From positions 127,526 to 166,751 of the forward strand of contig NZ_MKVJ01000022.1 in assembly GCF_001898805.1 (NCBI RefSeq): 39,226 nt of DNA, given 5' to 3'. Source of the DNA: Leifsonia sp. 71-9. GTDB taxonomy: Bacteria > Actinomycetota > Actinomycetes > Actinomycetales > Microbacteriaceae. Position numbers and translations under genes: made by a program. The first letter of the stretch is position 1, and every line of letters starts with the position of its first letter. The notes under the pieces were generated by a model. That model worked only from the letters and a program-made list of their open reading frames with translations, did no database searches and had not been told where the DNA came from. Of the stretch, positions 1-7,617 are shown piece by piece.

Positions 1-292
1 CTTCGAGATCCCGCAGGGGGTGGGCGGGGGAGGCGTCCCGCGCGATGTCGAGGAGGTGCGCCTCGAGGCCGGCGTCGTCGACCAGGACCGCGGCCTCCTT
101 GGTCGCGCAGTGGCGGAAGAAGGTGGTGCGCGAGATGCCCGCGGCGGCGGCGATGTCGTCCACCGTCGTCGCCGCGAACCCGTCGCGCTCGAAGAGCTCG
201 ACCGCGGTGATCGCGATCGCACGGGTCATCTCACGGCGCCGTCGCTCCCGGAGGTCGGGTGCCGGGACGGGCGTTTGCTCACTGCGAGTCAT
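1..292 (-). CDS. TetR family transcriptional regulator (partial, N-terminal part)
   Basis: The gene runs off the left edge; only its first 97 codons are seen. The ATG is at 292-290. The visible part has a basic N-terminus followed by a TetR helix-turn-helix: an AIxLFERDGF stretch, then TVDDIAAAAGISRTTFFRH, which is the recognition region, at about residues 47-65. This is the DNA-binding half of a one-component repressor; the ligand-binding half lies outside the window. The gene is divergent from the DHA2 exporter at 363, with inverted repeats between them, so it probably represses both itself and the exporter. The family call is firm; the ligand cannot be inferred. Confidence 0.9.
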   Translation of the reverse strand, partial: MTRSEQTPVPAPDLRERRRREMTRAIAITAVELFERDGFAATTVDDIAAAAGISRTTFFRHCATKEAAVLVDDAGLEAHLLDIARDASPAHPLRDLE

Positions 293-293
293 G

Positions 294-308
294 GTGCTAC
301 GTTAGCAC
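294..308. promoter_or_regulatory. Inverted repeat GTGCTA-N3-TAGCAC, possible operator
   Basis: Perfect 6-bp arms lie directly upstream of the tetR start. The position and symmetry suit a TetR-type operator for autoregulation. Binding is inferred from symmetry only. Confidence 0.45.
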
Positions 309-311
309 GCT

Positions 312-335
312 GTACCCACATGGTACTCAGTACCA
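312..335. promoter_or_regulatory. Overlapping inverted repeats GTACC-N5-GGTAC-N3-GTACC, probable operator
   Basis: Three alternating half-sites make two overlapping palindromes, 312-326 (GTACC/GGTAC) and 321-335 (TGGTAC-TCA-GTACCA, perfect 6-bp arms). They sit between the divergent tetR and exporter genes, 28 nt before the exporter ATG, where a bound repressor would block the exporter promoter. Confidence 0.5.
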
Positions 336-362
336 AGTTGTAACTCGAACCCAGGAGTCTCC

Positions 363-1808
363 ATGACGACCGCATCGCCCTCCACCGTCCCCGACGCCGG
401 ACCGCGGCCCCGCAGCGGGCCGGCGATCCCCCTCCTGCTCGTCTCGGCGTTCGTCGTCGTGCTCAACGAGACGGCGATGGGCGTCGCCATCCCGCAGATC
501 ATGGACGGCCTCCAGGTCTCCGCCGCCTCGGCGCAGTGGCTCACCACCGCCTTCATGCTGACGATGGCGGTGGCCATCCCCGTGACCGGGGTGCTGCTGC
601 AGCGCTCCTCCCTGCGCCGCAACTTCTTCACGGCGATGGGCCTGTTCGCCGCCGGGACGCTGCTGGCCGGCCTCGCGCCCGGCTTCGAGGTGCTGCTCGT
701 GGCGCGCATCGTCCAGGCGCTCGGCACGTCGATCATGCTGCCGCTCTTGTTCACCACCGTCATGCAGCTCGTCGCCCCCGAGCGCCGCGGCCGCACGATG
801 GGGCTGGTCACGATCGTCACGGCGGCGGCGCCCGCCCTCGGCCCCACGGTCTCGGGCGTCATCGTCTCCTCGCTCGGCTGGCGCTGGGTGTTCTTCCTCG
901 TCTTCCCGGTCGCCCTCCTCGCCCTCGCAGCCGGTGCGGTGTGGCTCCGCAATGCGACGCCCACCCGGGAGGCGCGGTTCGACGCGCTCTCGGTGCTGCT
1001 GTCGGCCGTCGGCTTCTCCGGCGTGATCTACGGTCTCGCCGCCATCGGAGAGAACGCGGGCGACCACGCCGGGGTGCCCGTGTGGATCCCGCTGGCCGTC
1101 GGCGGCGTCGCCCTCGCGGGCCTCGTCGGGCGCCAGCTCGCGCTGCGCGACACCGACCGCGTCCTGCTCGACGTCCGCGTCTTCGGCGGGCGCGTCTTCA
1201 CGGTCGCGACCCTCACCATCGTCGTCGTCTCGATCGCGCTGTTCGGCTCGCTGATCCTCCTGCCGCTCTACATCCAGCAGGTGCTGGGGGAGCCGGCGTA
1301 CGCGGCCGGGCTCATGCTGCTGCCCGGCGGCATCCTCTCCGGCGTCCTCGCACCCTTCGTCGGCGTGCTGTTCGACAAGGTCGGCGCCCGCACCCTCGTC
1401 CTCCCCGGCGCCGTGATCGTGACCGCGGCGATGCTGGCCTTCTCCACCCTGGGCACGGGCACACCGGTCTGGCTCGTGATCGCCATGCACCTGCTCCTCA
1501 ACGTCGGCACCGCCCTCATGATGACGCCGCTGATGACCACCGCACTCGGATCGGTGACCCCCAACCTCTATCCGCACGCCAGCGCGATCGTGAACACGCT
1601 GCAGCAGGTCGCCGGAGCGGCGGGGATCGCACTGTTCATCACGCTGTTCTCGGTGGCGTCGACCTCCGGCGCCGCAGAGGGGATGCGGGCGGCTCTCGCC
1701 GGGGGAGTGGGCACCGCCTTCGGCGTCGGCGCGGCGATCAGCGCGGTGGGGATCGTGCTGGCGGCCCTCCTCGGACGCCGGGCCCCCGCGCCGTCCCCCG
1801 AATCGTGA
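363..1808 (+). CDS. MFS exporter, DHA2 family (LmrB/Lde-like multidrug efflux)
   Basis: Predicted proton-driven drug exporter of the inner membrane, 481 residues, the usual length for the 14-helix DHA2 family. The first helix carries LNETAMGVAIPQI (34-46), the DHA2 signature variant typical of LmrB-like proteins. A motif-C-like PALGPTVSG lies at 157-165 in helix 5, followed by the LGWRWVFF segment. The ATG at 363 is preceded by AGGAG with 5-nt spacing. It is divergent from a tetR gene with palindromes in between, so substrate-induced derepression is likely. Substrate unknown. Confidence 0.9.
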   Translation: MTTASPSTVPDAGPRPRSGPAIPLLLVSAFVVVLNETAMGVAIPQIMDGLQVSAASAQWLTTAFMLTMAVAIPVTGVLLQRSSLRRNFFTAMGLFAAGTLLAGLAPGFEVLLVARIVQALGTSIMLPLLFTTVMQLVAPERRGRTMGLVTIVTAAAPALGPTVSGVIVSSLGWRWVFFLVFPVALLALAAGAVWLRNATPTREARFDALSVLLSAVGFSGVIYGLAAIGENAGDHAGVPVWIPLAVGGVALAGLVGRQLALRDTDRVLLDVRVFGGRVFTVATLTIVVVSIALFGSLILLPLYIQQVLGEPAYAAGLMLLPGGILSGVLAPFVGVLFDKVGARTLVLPGAVIVTAAMLAFSTLGTGTPVWLVIAMHLLLNVGTALMMTPLMTTALGSVTPNLYPHASAIVNTLQQVAGAAGIALFITLFSVASTSGAAEGMRAALAGGVGTAFGVGAAISAVGIVLAALLGRRAPAPSPES

Positions 1809-1814
1809 AAATCA

Positions 1815-1828
1815 CCCCCGTGCGGGGG
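1815..1828 (+). terminator. Short GC hairpin after the exporter
   Basis: CCCCC-GTGC-GGGGG begins 7 nt after the exporter stop codon. There is no T-run, so it is only a weak terminator candidate or an mRNA 3' stabiliser. Confidence 0.35.
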
Positions 1829-1946
1829 ATAGTTGCATCTGTCAACCAACCCTAGAGTCGAATGAATAACACGGGGGATCGCATGTTCGTGCGCGCGCCC
1901 CTTCTCACCAGACGAGCGCCACCGACGTGAATAGGTCATCGACAAC

Positions 1947-3368
1947 GTGAATTCGAAGAAGAACACCACCTGGGCCGCACGCGCTGCGGCCCTCGGTCTG
2001 AGTGTGGCGATCGCGGGCGGGGCAGCCCTCGTGGCCGCCGCGCCGGCGCAGGCCGCGCCCGCCACCGAGACGGTCCACCAGAACGAGATCCGCTCGAACG
2101 AGGACAGCTACCCGGGCTGGCACCAGGGCTATGACAACGCGGCCGACCGCGCCGTCGTGGGCGAGAGCAGCCTCGAACTGACCAAGCAGTCGCAGGTCCT
2201 CAACGGCTTCACCGCCGACCAGTACATCTCGGGCGAGGCCCTCGAGAGTGCTGTGACGAGCGGATCGTGGACGACGTCGTCGGGCGCCTCCTACTTCCAG
2301 CTTCCCTTCCTCTACAACGGCGGCCAGTCGTCGCAGAGCTTCACGACCCTGCGTCCGGCCGAGGCCGCCACGGGCACGAAGACGGTGTCGCTGGACGACA
2401 CGTGGGCGACCAGCAGCCCGATCACGAACGACGAGGGCGGGATCGTCTTCGAGAAGGACGCCACCGCGTCCCTCCGCGACCTCTTGGGCGCCCTTGACGC
2501 ACCCGAGCTCATCGGCTTCGGCGTTCTCACCGACGGTGTCTACTCCTCCACCGACTCCCGCCCGACCGCGTGGGTCGACTCCATCTCGTTCGACGGGGTG
2601 ACCTACACGTTCGCGGCCGCGGGCACGGCGACGCTGTCCGGGACCCCCGCCACCGGTTCGGTGCTCACCGTCGCGACCGCCGGCTTCCCCCAGGGCACCA
2701 CCTTCTCGTACGAGTGGTACTGGAATGGCGGCCAGCAGGGCGGCCCGATCGACGGCGCCAACGGCACGAGCTTCACCGTGCCCGACAGCCGTGAGGGCAC
2801 CCGCATCGGCGTCATCGTCACCGCGAAGCTCGCGGGCTTCGCAGCCGCCGAGGTCTACAGCAACCTGACGGACGTCATCCCGTTCGTGCAGAAGCCGGCC
2901 GCGGCCGCTCCGGTCGCGGACTCGTCCGCTCTCGCGGCGTACCTCCAGAACAACGGCGTCACCCCCGGCACCCCGCTCTCCGCAGGCCTCCCGGCCACCC
3001 TGGACCCGACCAAGGGCTACACCGCCTCGGTCGAGTGGACGGCGAACGACGGCTTCGTCGACGTGTACCTGTACTCGACCCCGGTCCTGCTCGGAACCTT
3101 CCCGGTCGTCGACGGCAAGGTCCAGGTCACGCTGAGCGCCGCCGTGCTCGCCAAGCTCGCCGCCGGCTCGCACACCCTCGTGCTCGTGGGTCAGACCTCG
3201 GGCGGCGTCCAGGCCGTGGCGCTGAGCGTCGCCGCCGTCACCACCACCGCGGCCCTGGCCGCCACGGGTGACGACAACGTGATCCCGGCGACCCTCGCGG
3301 GTCTCCTGGTCCTGCTGGGTGCCGCGGGCGTGTTCGTCTCGCGTCGCCGTCGCGCCACCCAGGCGTAA
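1947..3368 (+). CDS. Secreted cell-wall-anchored protein with LAXTG sorting signal
   Basis: A 473-residue exported protein. The N-terminus is a signal peptide: basic residues KK at 4-5, a hydrophobic run at 13-32, and likely AQA cleavage after residue 36. The C-terminus is a sortase cassette: LAATG (437-441), a hydrophobic helix, then SRRRR. LAXTG is the motif of actinobacterial class E sortases, so covalent attachment to peptidoglycan is expected. Between them lie a roughly 190-residue domain I do not recognise, an Ig-like domain around residues 230-315 (SYEWYWNG core), an Ala/Pro linker and a beta-rich domain around 330-430. The GTG start has no clear SD; it was chosen because it gives the complete signal peptide. 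No sortase gene is in the window. A strong terminator follows. Ligand unknown. Confidence 0.85.
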   Translation: MNSKKNTTWAARAAALGLSVAIAGGAALVAAAPAQAAPATETVHQNEIRSNEDSYPGWHQGYDNAADRAVVGESSLELTKQSQVLNGFTADQYISGEALESAVTSGSWTTSSGASYFQLPFLYNGGQSSQSFTTLRPAEAATGTKTVSLDDTWATSSPITNDEGGIVFEKDATASLRDLLGALDAPELIGFGVLTDGVYSSTDSRPTAWVDSISFDGVTYTFAAAGTATLSGTPATGSVLTVATAGFPQGTTFSYEWYWNGGQQGGPIDGANGTSFTVPDSREGTRIGVIVTAKLAGFAAAEVYSNLTDVIPFVQKPAAAAPVADSSALAAYLQNNGVTPGTPLSAGLPATLDPTKGYTASVEWTANDGFVDVYLYSTPVLLGTFPVVDGKVQVTLSAAVLAKLAAGSHTLVLVGQTSGGVQAVALSVAAVTTTAALAATGDDNVIPATLAGLLVLLGAAGVFVSRRRRATQA

Positions 3369-3382
3369 CGCACCTCACCAGC

Positions 3383-3413
3383 GAAGGCCCCCGCTCACCG
3401 AGCGGGGGCCTTC
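3383..3413 (+). terminator. Strong rho-independent-type hairpin
   Basis: A perfect 13-bp stem (GAAGGCCCCCGCT and its complement) with a CACCG loop, 14 nt after the LAXTG protein stop. There is only a weak T-rich tail, as is common in actinobacteria. Confidence 0.85.
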
Positions 3414-3517
3414 GTCGTGTCGGCGGGCGTGGACGGCCCGGGCCGGTTTGTACGCGCTGTCCTCGATCGCCGCGCGATTGGCCAGCGCGTCCATTCATCG
3501 CCCCGTCGTGGCCGCCG

Positions 3518-3523
3518 TAGCAT
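3518..3523 (+). promoter_or_regulatory. -10 box TAGCAT of a leaderless promoter
   Basis: TAGCAT is followed by 7 nt and an ATG at 3531. This matches the TANNNT-N6/7-start arrangement seen at many genes in this window. It lies downstream of the 3383-3413 terminator, so it would be an independent unit. Confidence 0.45.
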
Positions 3524-3530
3524 CCAGTGC

Positions 3531-3614
3531 ATGCCTGCCAGCGTCGCCATCGAAGACGAACTCGACATCGATCGGATGCGAGACGAGGACGTCGTCATCC
3601 TCGGTTACGACTGA
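3531..3614 (+). CDS. Possible 27-residue acidic leaderless peptide
   Basis: A short ORF from ATG to TGA, starting 7 nt after a TAGCAT box. The peptide has nine Asp/Glu out of 27 residues and ends in ILGYD. There is no SD, membrane segment or signal peptide. It is isolated between a terminator upstream and the convergent gene ending at 3628. I do not recognise it; it may be a real small protein or chance. Support is the promoter geometry only. Confidence 0.35.
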   Translation: MPASVAIEDELDIDRMRDEDVVILGYD

Positions 3615-3627
3615 GCGCACGCCGCGG

Positions 3628-4221
3628 CTACGTCCAGAGCGGTCGCACGGACACCGCCAGGTCGAGCAGCGGGGCGCTGTCCAGCACCACTCGTGCTTCC
3701 GGGACCCCCTGCTCCGGCCACTCCGCGACGATCTCGAGAGCGCCGCTCGGCGGGAGCGGCCAGAGCCACAGCCCGTCCTCGAAGCGCTGGTAGTCGCCCG
3801 AGCCGCTCCCGTGGCCGTTCGTGGGGAACAGGCTGTGCCAGGACGCGTCGTGCGGGTCGCCGTCGGGCGGGCCTGCGAACGCATCGAGCAGCACCTGCTG
3901 ACCGTCGCTCAGGGCGACCCCGTAGCGCAGGCGACCCGCGCTCGGTCCGCCGTGCAGGCCGTGCGCACCCCAGTGGGCGAGCTGCAACTCCTGCTCCGAC
4001 CGGTCGCCGCGGCGGAGGCGGCGCTCGATCAGGAACTCGATCCCGTCGCTGTAGACGCGAGCCTCCATGACGACGATCGCCACGGTGTCGGTGGCGGCGA
4101 GCACCTCGCTGATCGGGAACACGCGGGGCAGCTCCTCATCCGACGGCTGCCAGCGTGGATTCCGCTCCTGCTCGAGCGGGGGATCGTCGTCGGCCGGCGG
4201 GTCGAGGGGGAAGAAGCTCAC
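3628..4221 (-). CDS. Hypothetical protein, soluble
   Basis: 197 residues, no signal peptide and no membrane segment. It has an acidic, Pro-rich N-terminus (residues 5-35), a mixed alpha/beta middle and a C-terminal part rich in Trp and Pro (DGLWLWPLPPSG around 150-160) that reads like a beta-sandwich. I do not recognise the family. GTG start at 4221; no strong SD, so the start is uncertain. It lies 40 nt downstream of the exporter gene on the same strand and could be co-transcribed with it. Coding status is supported by length, codon-position GC bias and the lack of a better frame on the other strand. Confidence 0.7.
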   Translation of the reverse strand: MSFFPLDPPADDDPPLEQERNPRWQPSDEELPRVFPISEVLAATDTVAIVVMEARVYSDGIEFLIERRLRRGDRSEQELQLAHWGAHGLHGGPSAGRLRYGVALSDGQQVLLDAFAGPPDGDPHDASWHSLFPTNGHGSGSGDYQRFEDGLWLWPLPPSGALEIVAEWPEQGVPEARVVLDSAPLLDLAVSVRPLWT

Positions 4222-4261
4222 CGCCCCAGCCCATCACGGGTCCCGCGAGCGGCACAAGAGC

Positions 4262-5704
4262 TCACTGCGCGTCGTCCGCCGGCGCGTCGACGGGGAGGCG
4301 GCGGCCGGCTCGGCGCCGCACGCCGAGAAGGTCCGGCACCATCCCCAGCGCGACGGACGCCGCGGCGACCAGCAGCACGGCGCAGACGGCGAGGCCGGTC
4401 TGGAGGCCGTCCCGGCTCACGGCGATGCCGGCGCCCCCGAACGCCGCGCCGGTCACCAGCGCCACGCAGAACGTCGCCGACAGTCGCTGGGCGAGCTGCA
4501 GGAACGACGCGGCCAGCCCGTACTCGCCGGGCCGCGCGTACGAGAGGGTGAGCGCCCGCATCGGCGGCTCGAACGCACCGCTGGCCGCCCCGATGAGAGT
4601 CTCGAGCAGCACGATCGCCAGGACGAGCGCGGTCGCGTCGGTGAGCCCGGCCAGCACGACGAGGAGCGCACTGCACAGCGTCTGGAGGCCGAGGAAGGCC
4701 ACGAGCGTCCATCGCCCCAGGGCGTCGTTCAGGCGGGAGCTGAGCGCGGAGGTCGCGATGCGTGCCGCCGCACCCGGCGCGAGGAGGAGCGCGACGACCA
4801 GAGCGGGCATCCCGAGGCTCTGCAGCAGGAACACCGTGACGATCGCCGACTGCGCGACCGCGGAGCCGAACCAGAGCAGGGCGATCACGCTGCCGCCGGT
4901 GAAGCCGCGCGAACGCAGGAGGCTGGGGGAGAACAGCGGGCGCCCGCCGCGCCGGGCGTACCGGCGCTCCCACCAGATCAGGAGGAGTGCTCCGGTCGCC
5001 ACCCCGCCGATCGCGAGGCCGGTCCGCACGGGTCCGAGGCCGGGATCGATCACCGGAGCGGTCGCCAGCAGCACGACGGCACCGGTGACGCCGATGCCCA
5101 CGAGGTCGAGGGAGGGACGGCCCGGCGCCCGGCCGCCGCGCGGCACGAAGCGTGCGGCGAGCACCGCGACGGCCACGATGAACGGCACGTTGATGGCGAG
5201 GATGACGCGCCAGGCGAGTTCCGCGGGGACGGTCGCCAGGATGCCGCCGGCGACGAGCGGTCCGACGATCGCCGAGGCGGAGGCCGCCATCCCGTACGCC
5301 GCGAGCGCGCGGATCCGCGACCGACCGGTGAACACGTCCTGGATCACGCCGAGGACCTGTGCGCTCACGACCCCCGCGCCGAACCCCTGCACGGCGCGCC
5401 CGGCGATCGCCCAACCGATGCCGGGAGCGCAGACCGAGAGGGCAGCGCCGAGGAGGAAGAGCAGGAGGCCGCCGACGAACATCCCGCGCCGCCCGTAGGC
5501 GTCGCCGAGGCGCCCGCCCGGCACCAGCCCGACCCCGAAGGTCAGCGAGTACACCGCGAGGAACCACTGCACCCCGCCCGCCGTGGCGCCCAGCTCCGGC
5601 CCGAGCGACGGGATGGTGTACGTCACGACCGACTGGTCCAGGAGGGTCGCGAAACCGGCGCCGACGCACGCGGCCAGGGCGAAGCGCTCGCGCGAGGATG
5701 CCAT
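4262..5704 (-). CDS. MFS exporter, DHA2 family
   Basis: 480 residues, predicted 14 membrane helices. Helix 1 carries LDQSVVTYTIPSL (22-34), the usual D-containing DHA2 signature. Loop 2-3 carries motif A, GGRLGDAYGRRG (63-74). Motif-C-like GPLVAGGILA follows in helix 5. A drug or metabolite exporter of the cytoplasmic membrane; substrate unknown. ATG at 5704; TAGAAC lies 6 nt upstream, so the mRNA may be leaderless. It is divergent from the leader-ORF/patatin unit. No regulator gene is adjacent, unlike the other exporters here. Confidence 0.88.
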   Translation of the reverse strand: MASSRERFALAACVGAGFATLLDQSVVTYTIPSLGPELGATAGGVQWFLAVYSLTFGVGLVPGGRLGDAYGRRGMFVGGLLLFLLGAALSVCAPGIGWAIAGRAVQGFGAGVVSAQVLGVIQDVFTGRSRIRALAAYGMAASASAIVGPLVAGGILATVPAELAWRVILAINVPFIVAVAVLAARFVPRGGRAPGRPSLDLVGIGVTGAVVLLATAPVIDPGLGPVRTGLAIGGVATGALLLIWWERRYARRGGRPLFSPSLLRSRGFTGGSVIALLWFGSAVAQSAIVTVFLLQSLGMPALVVALLLAPGAAARIATSALSSRLNDALGRWTLVAFLGLQTLCSALLVVLAGLTDATALVLAIVLLETLIGAASGAFEPPMRALTLSYARPGEYGLAASFLQLAQRLSATFCVALVTGAAFGGAGIAVSRDGLQTGLAVCAVLLVAAASVALGMVPDLLGVRRRAGRRLPVDAPADDAQ

Positions 5705-5710
5705 CCGACC

Positions 5711-5716
5711 GTTCTA
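5711..5716 (-). promoter_or_regulatory. -10-like TAGAAC, leaderless exporter promoter
   Basis: On the minus strand TAGAAC is followed by exactly 6 nt and the exporter ATG. The final T of the consensus is a C, so this is weaker than other members of the set. Confidence 0.35.
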
Positions 5717-5756
5717 CCGAGCCCGGCGCGAACGGCCACGGGTGTGTGACGGCCTG

Positions 5757-5785
5757 TTGCGCGCCGGATCGCCGCGTGTTAGCGT
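5757..5785 (+). promoter_or_regulatory. Promoter TTGCGC-N17-TAGCGT
   Basis: A -35 box at 5757-5762 and a -10 box at 5780-5785 with 17-nt spacing. Transcription would start near 5792 and give a leader of about 137 nt that includes the short ORF at 5824 and the hairpin at 5893 before the patatin gene. Confidence 0.6.
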
Positions 5786-5823
5786 CGCTGCCGATCGTGA
5801 TCCGTCGGCAGGAGGTGAGACCC

Positions 5824-5883
5824 ATGAACGCAGTATCCACATCGGGTGCTCCCCTGCAGTCCACGATCGCGCGGCTGAGGTAG
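5824..5883 (+). CDS. Leader ORF, 19 residues, upstream of the patatin gene
   Basis: MNAVSTSGAPLQSTIARLR followed by TAG. The ATG is preceded by a near-consensus SD, AGGAGG, at 8-nt spacing, a much better site than that of the patatin gene itself. The ORF ends 45 nt before the patatin ATG. The gap contains a hairpin that can mask the patatin SD (5893-5928). This layout suggests a regulatory leader peptide (translational attenuation) rather than a working protein. No match to a known leader peptide is recalled. Confidence 0.5.
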   Translation: MNAVSTSGAPLQSTIARLR

Positions 5884-5892
5884 TCGTCACAG

Positions 5893-5928
5893 GGAGCGCC
5901 CGGCAGGCATTTCGCGAAAGGCGACTCC
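5893..5928 (+). promoter_or_regulatory. SD-sequestering hairpin in the patatin mRNA leader
   Basis: GGAGCGCC (5893-5900) pairs with GGCGACTCC (5920-5928) with one bulged A; the 3' arm contains the GGCG of the patatin SD (AAAGGCG, 5917-5923). The loop contains the palindrome TTTCGCGAAA (5910-5919), which offers an alternative pairing to the same SD. Structure inferred by eye. Confidence 0.45.
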
Positions 5929-6864
5929 ATGAACACTTCACCTTCTTCTTCTCAGCCCGCCTCCGGCCGGCGCGACCGCGCGCTGGTCCTCGGCGGCGGC
6001 GGCTCGGCCGGCAACGCGTGGGAGATCGGCGTGCTCGCCGGTCTCTTCGACGCGGGGCTCGACGTGACCGACGCCGATCTGACCATCGGCACCTCCGCAG
6101 GCGCGACGGTCGCCGCGCAGCTCGGCGGCGCGACCCCGCCCCGGCTGCTCGAGGCGATCCTCACCGCCGTGCCGCCGCAGCGTCCCCGCGCGGCCGGTCC
6201 CGGCGGGCGCCCACCGGGCGGACTCGCGACGGGCGTCTCCGTCGTCAACCACATGGAGCGGACCGATCGCATCATCGCCGCGTCCTCCGACGCCGCCGAC
6301 ATGCGCCGCCGGATGGGCGCCGCCGCCCTCGAGCTGGAGGACGCGGACGGTGCCGGCGGTCGCTGGCGCGAGATCGTCGCCGGCCGGCTCCCCGACCCGA
6401 ACTGGCCGGACCGGGCGATCGCGATCACCGCGATCGACGCCCGCACCGGCGACGGGGTCGTGTTCGACCGGGACAGCGGCATCGAGCTGGTGGATGCCGT
6501 CGCCGCGAGCACCTCGAACGGGTTCGGCGTGCCGCCGTACCGCATCGGCGAGGAGCGCTATCTCGACGGCGGCTACCGGCGCAACGAGAACGCCGACCTG
6601 GCGGCGGGATACGCGCGTGTGCTGGTGCTGTCGCCGTTCGGGGGCCGCACGCGGCATCCGCTGGAGTGGGGGATGCAGCTCGCCGCGCAGCTCGACGAGC
6701 TCCGCGCCGGCGGCAGCGCGGTCGAGACGGTGTTCCCGGACGCCGCCGCGCTGGACGCGTTCGGCGACAACATGATGGACCTGTCGACCCGCGTGCCCGC
6801 CGCTCGTGCCGGCGCGGCCCAGGGCAGAGCGCTGGCCGAGCGGCTCGCGCCGTTCTGGTCGTGA
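5929..6864 (+). CDS. Patatin-like phospholipase / esterase
   Basis: 311 residues; bacterial patatin (RssA-type) serine hydrolase with a Ser-Asp dyad. The glycine-rich oxyanion loop GGGGSAG is at 22-28, the nucleophile elbow GTSAG at 54-58 (Ser56), and the catalytic Asp is Asp213 in the DGGYR motif (213-217). No signal peptide, so it is probably cytoplasmic or membrane-associated, acting on acyl esters such as phospholipids. SD AAAGGCG precedes the ATG. It follows a promoter, a 19-residue leader ORF and a hairpin that can hide the SD. It ends convergently with the membrane protein gene at 6901. Confidence 0.92.
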   Translation: MNTSPSSSQPASGRRDRALVLGGGGSAGNAWEIGVLAGLFDAGLDVTDADLTIGTSAGATVAAQLGGATPPRLLEAILTAVPPQRPRAAGPGGRPPGGLATGVSVVNHMERTDRIIAASSDAADMRRRMGAAALELEDADGAGGRWREIVAGRLPDPNWPDRAIAITAIDARTGDGVVFDRDSGIELVDAVAASTSNGFGVPPYRIGEERYLDGGYRRNENADLAAGYARVLVLSPFGGRTRHPLEWGMQLAAQLDELRAGGSAVETVFPDAAALDAFGDNMMDLSTRVPAARAGAAQGRALAERLAPFWS

Positions 6865-6872
6865 CCCGGTGA

Positions 6873-6915
6873 GCGTTCCGCCGGTGGGCGCGACCCGCGT
6901 CTACCGGCGGAGCGC
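6873..6915. terminator. Hairpin between convergent genes
   Basis: GCGTTCCGCCGGT (6873-6885) pairs with ACCGGCGGAGCGC (6903-6915), with one G-U pair and a 17-nt loop. It lies between the patatin stop and the end of the minus-strand gene, including that gene's last codons. A possible bidirectional terminator; no T-run. Confidence 0.35.
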
Positions 6916-7617
6916 GCGGTCCCGCGCGAGCTCGACCACGATGCTGCGGGTGTCCCCGGGGTTCGTGGGGTCGTACCAGAGCCGCGTCTCCTGACCGACG
7001 ACGATCGGATCGGACTGCTCGATCACCATCGTCTTCTGCACCCAGCGCTGCGTGCCCTGCAGGTCGCGGAAGGTGAAGGTGACGGCGGTGATGATGCGGG
7101 AGCTCTCGCGGAAGAAGTCGTAGCCCTTGTCGCTCACGGTCGCCGTGGTGAGCGTGCCCGAGGTTGCGGTCTGTGCGTCGCGCGCCCGCTGCCGCCGGCG
7201 CTTCGTGGCGGCGACGACGCCGATCACGAGGAAGAGCGCGCCGAGGGCGTAGAGCGCGACGGCGATCGCGACCCCCACCGCCGGGAAGCCGTTCGGGGAG
7301 GCGGCCACGAGCAGCCCCGTCCCCGCGCCGAGCAGGACGGCGGCCCCGCCGTAGCCGAGGCCGATGTCGGAGCGCTTGAGCAGCATCCCGGCCCAGCCGA
7401 TCGAACCGAGGATGGTGAGCAGCAGGCCCCCGATGATGCCGACGATCGCGGTCCACGGCGGCTCGCCGTAGGCCTCGAACATCCCGAACGCGCGCCAGCC
7501 GTAGCCGAGGCCGAACCCGCCGACGAGCTGCACCAGCGCGAAGAACACCACGCGCGCCGTGCTGGGTCGCTTCGCCAGCCGCGCCTTCCGGGCGATCGTC
7601 GGGTCGACGGTGCTCAT
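6901..7617 (-). CDS. Membrane protein with DUF3592-like C-terminal domain
   Basis: 238 residues. Four hydrophobic segments in the first 140 residues, a basic stretch (TKRRRQRARD), then a soluble beta-rich domain ending in a conserved-looking RLWYDPTNPGDTR motif near the C-terminus, as in DUF3592 proteins. The start is ATG 7617-7615, which overlaps the stop of the upstream PLDc_N-like gene in an ATGA; this was preferred to longer open-frame starts because it gives translational coupling. Function unknown; probably an envelope protein. Confidence 0.75.
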   Translation of the reverse strand: MSTVDPTIARKARLAKRPSTARVVFFALVQLVGGFGLGYGWRAFGMFEAYGEPPWTAIVGIIGGLLLTILGSIGWAGMLLKRSDIGLGYGGAAVLLGAGTGLLVAASPNGFPAVGVAIAVALYALGALFLVIGVVAATKRRRQRARDAQTATSGTLTTATVSDKGYDFFRESSRIITAVTFTFRDLQGTQRWVQKTMVIEQSDPIVVGQETRLWYDPTNPGDTRSIVVELARDRALRR

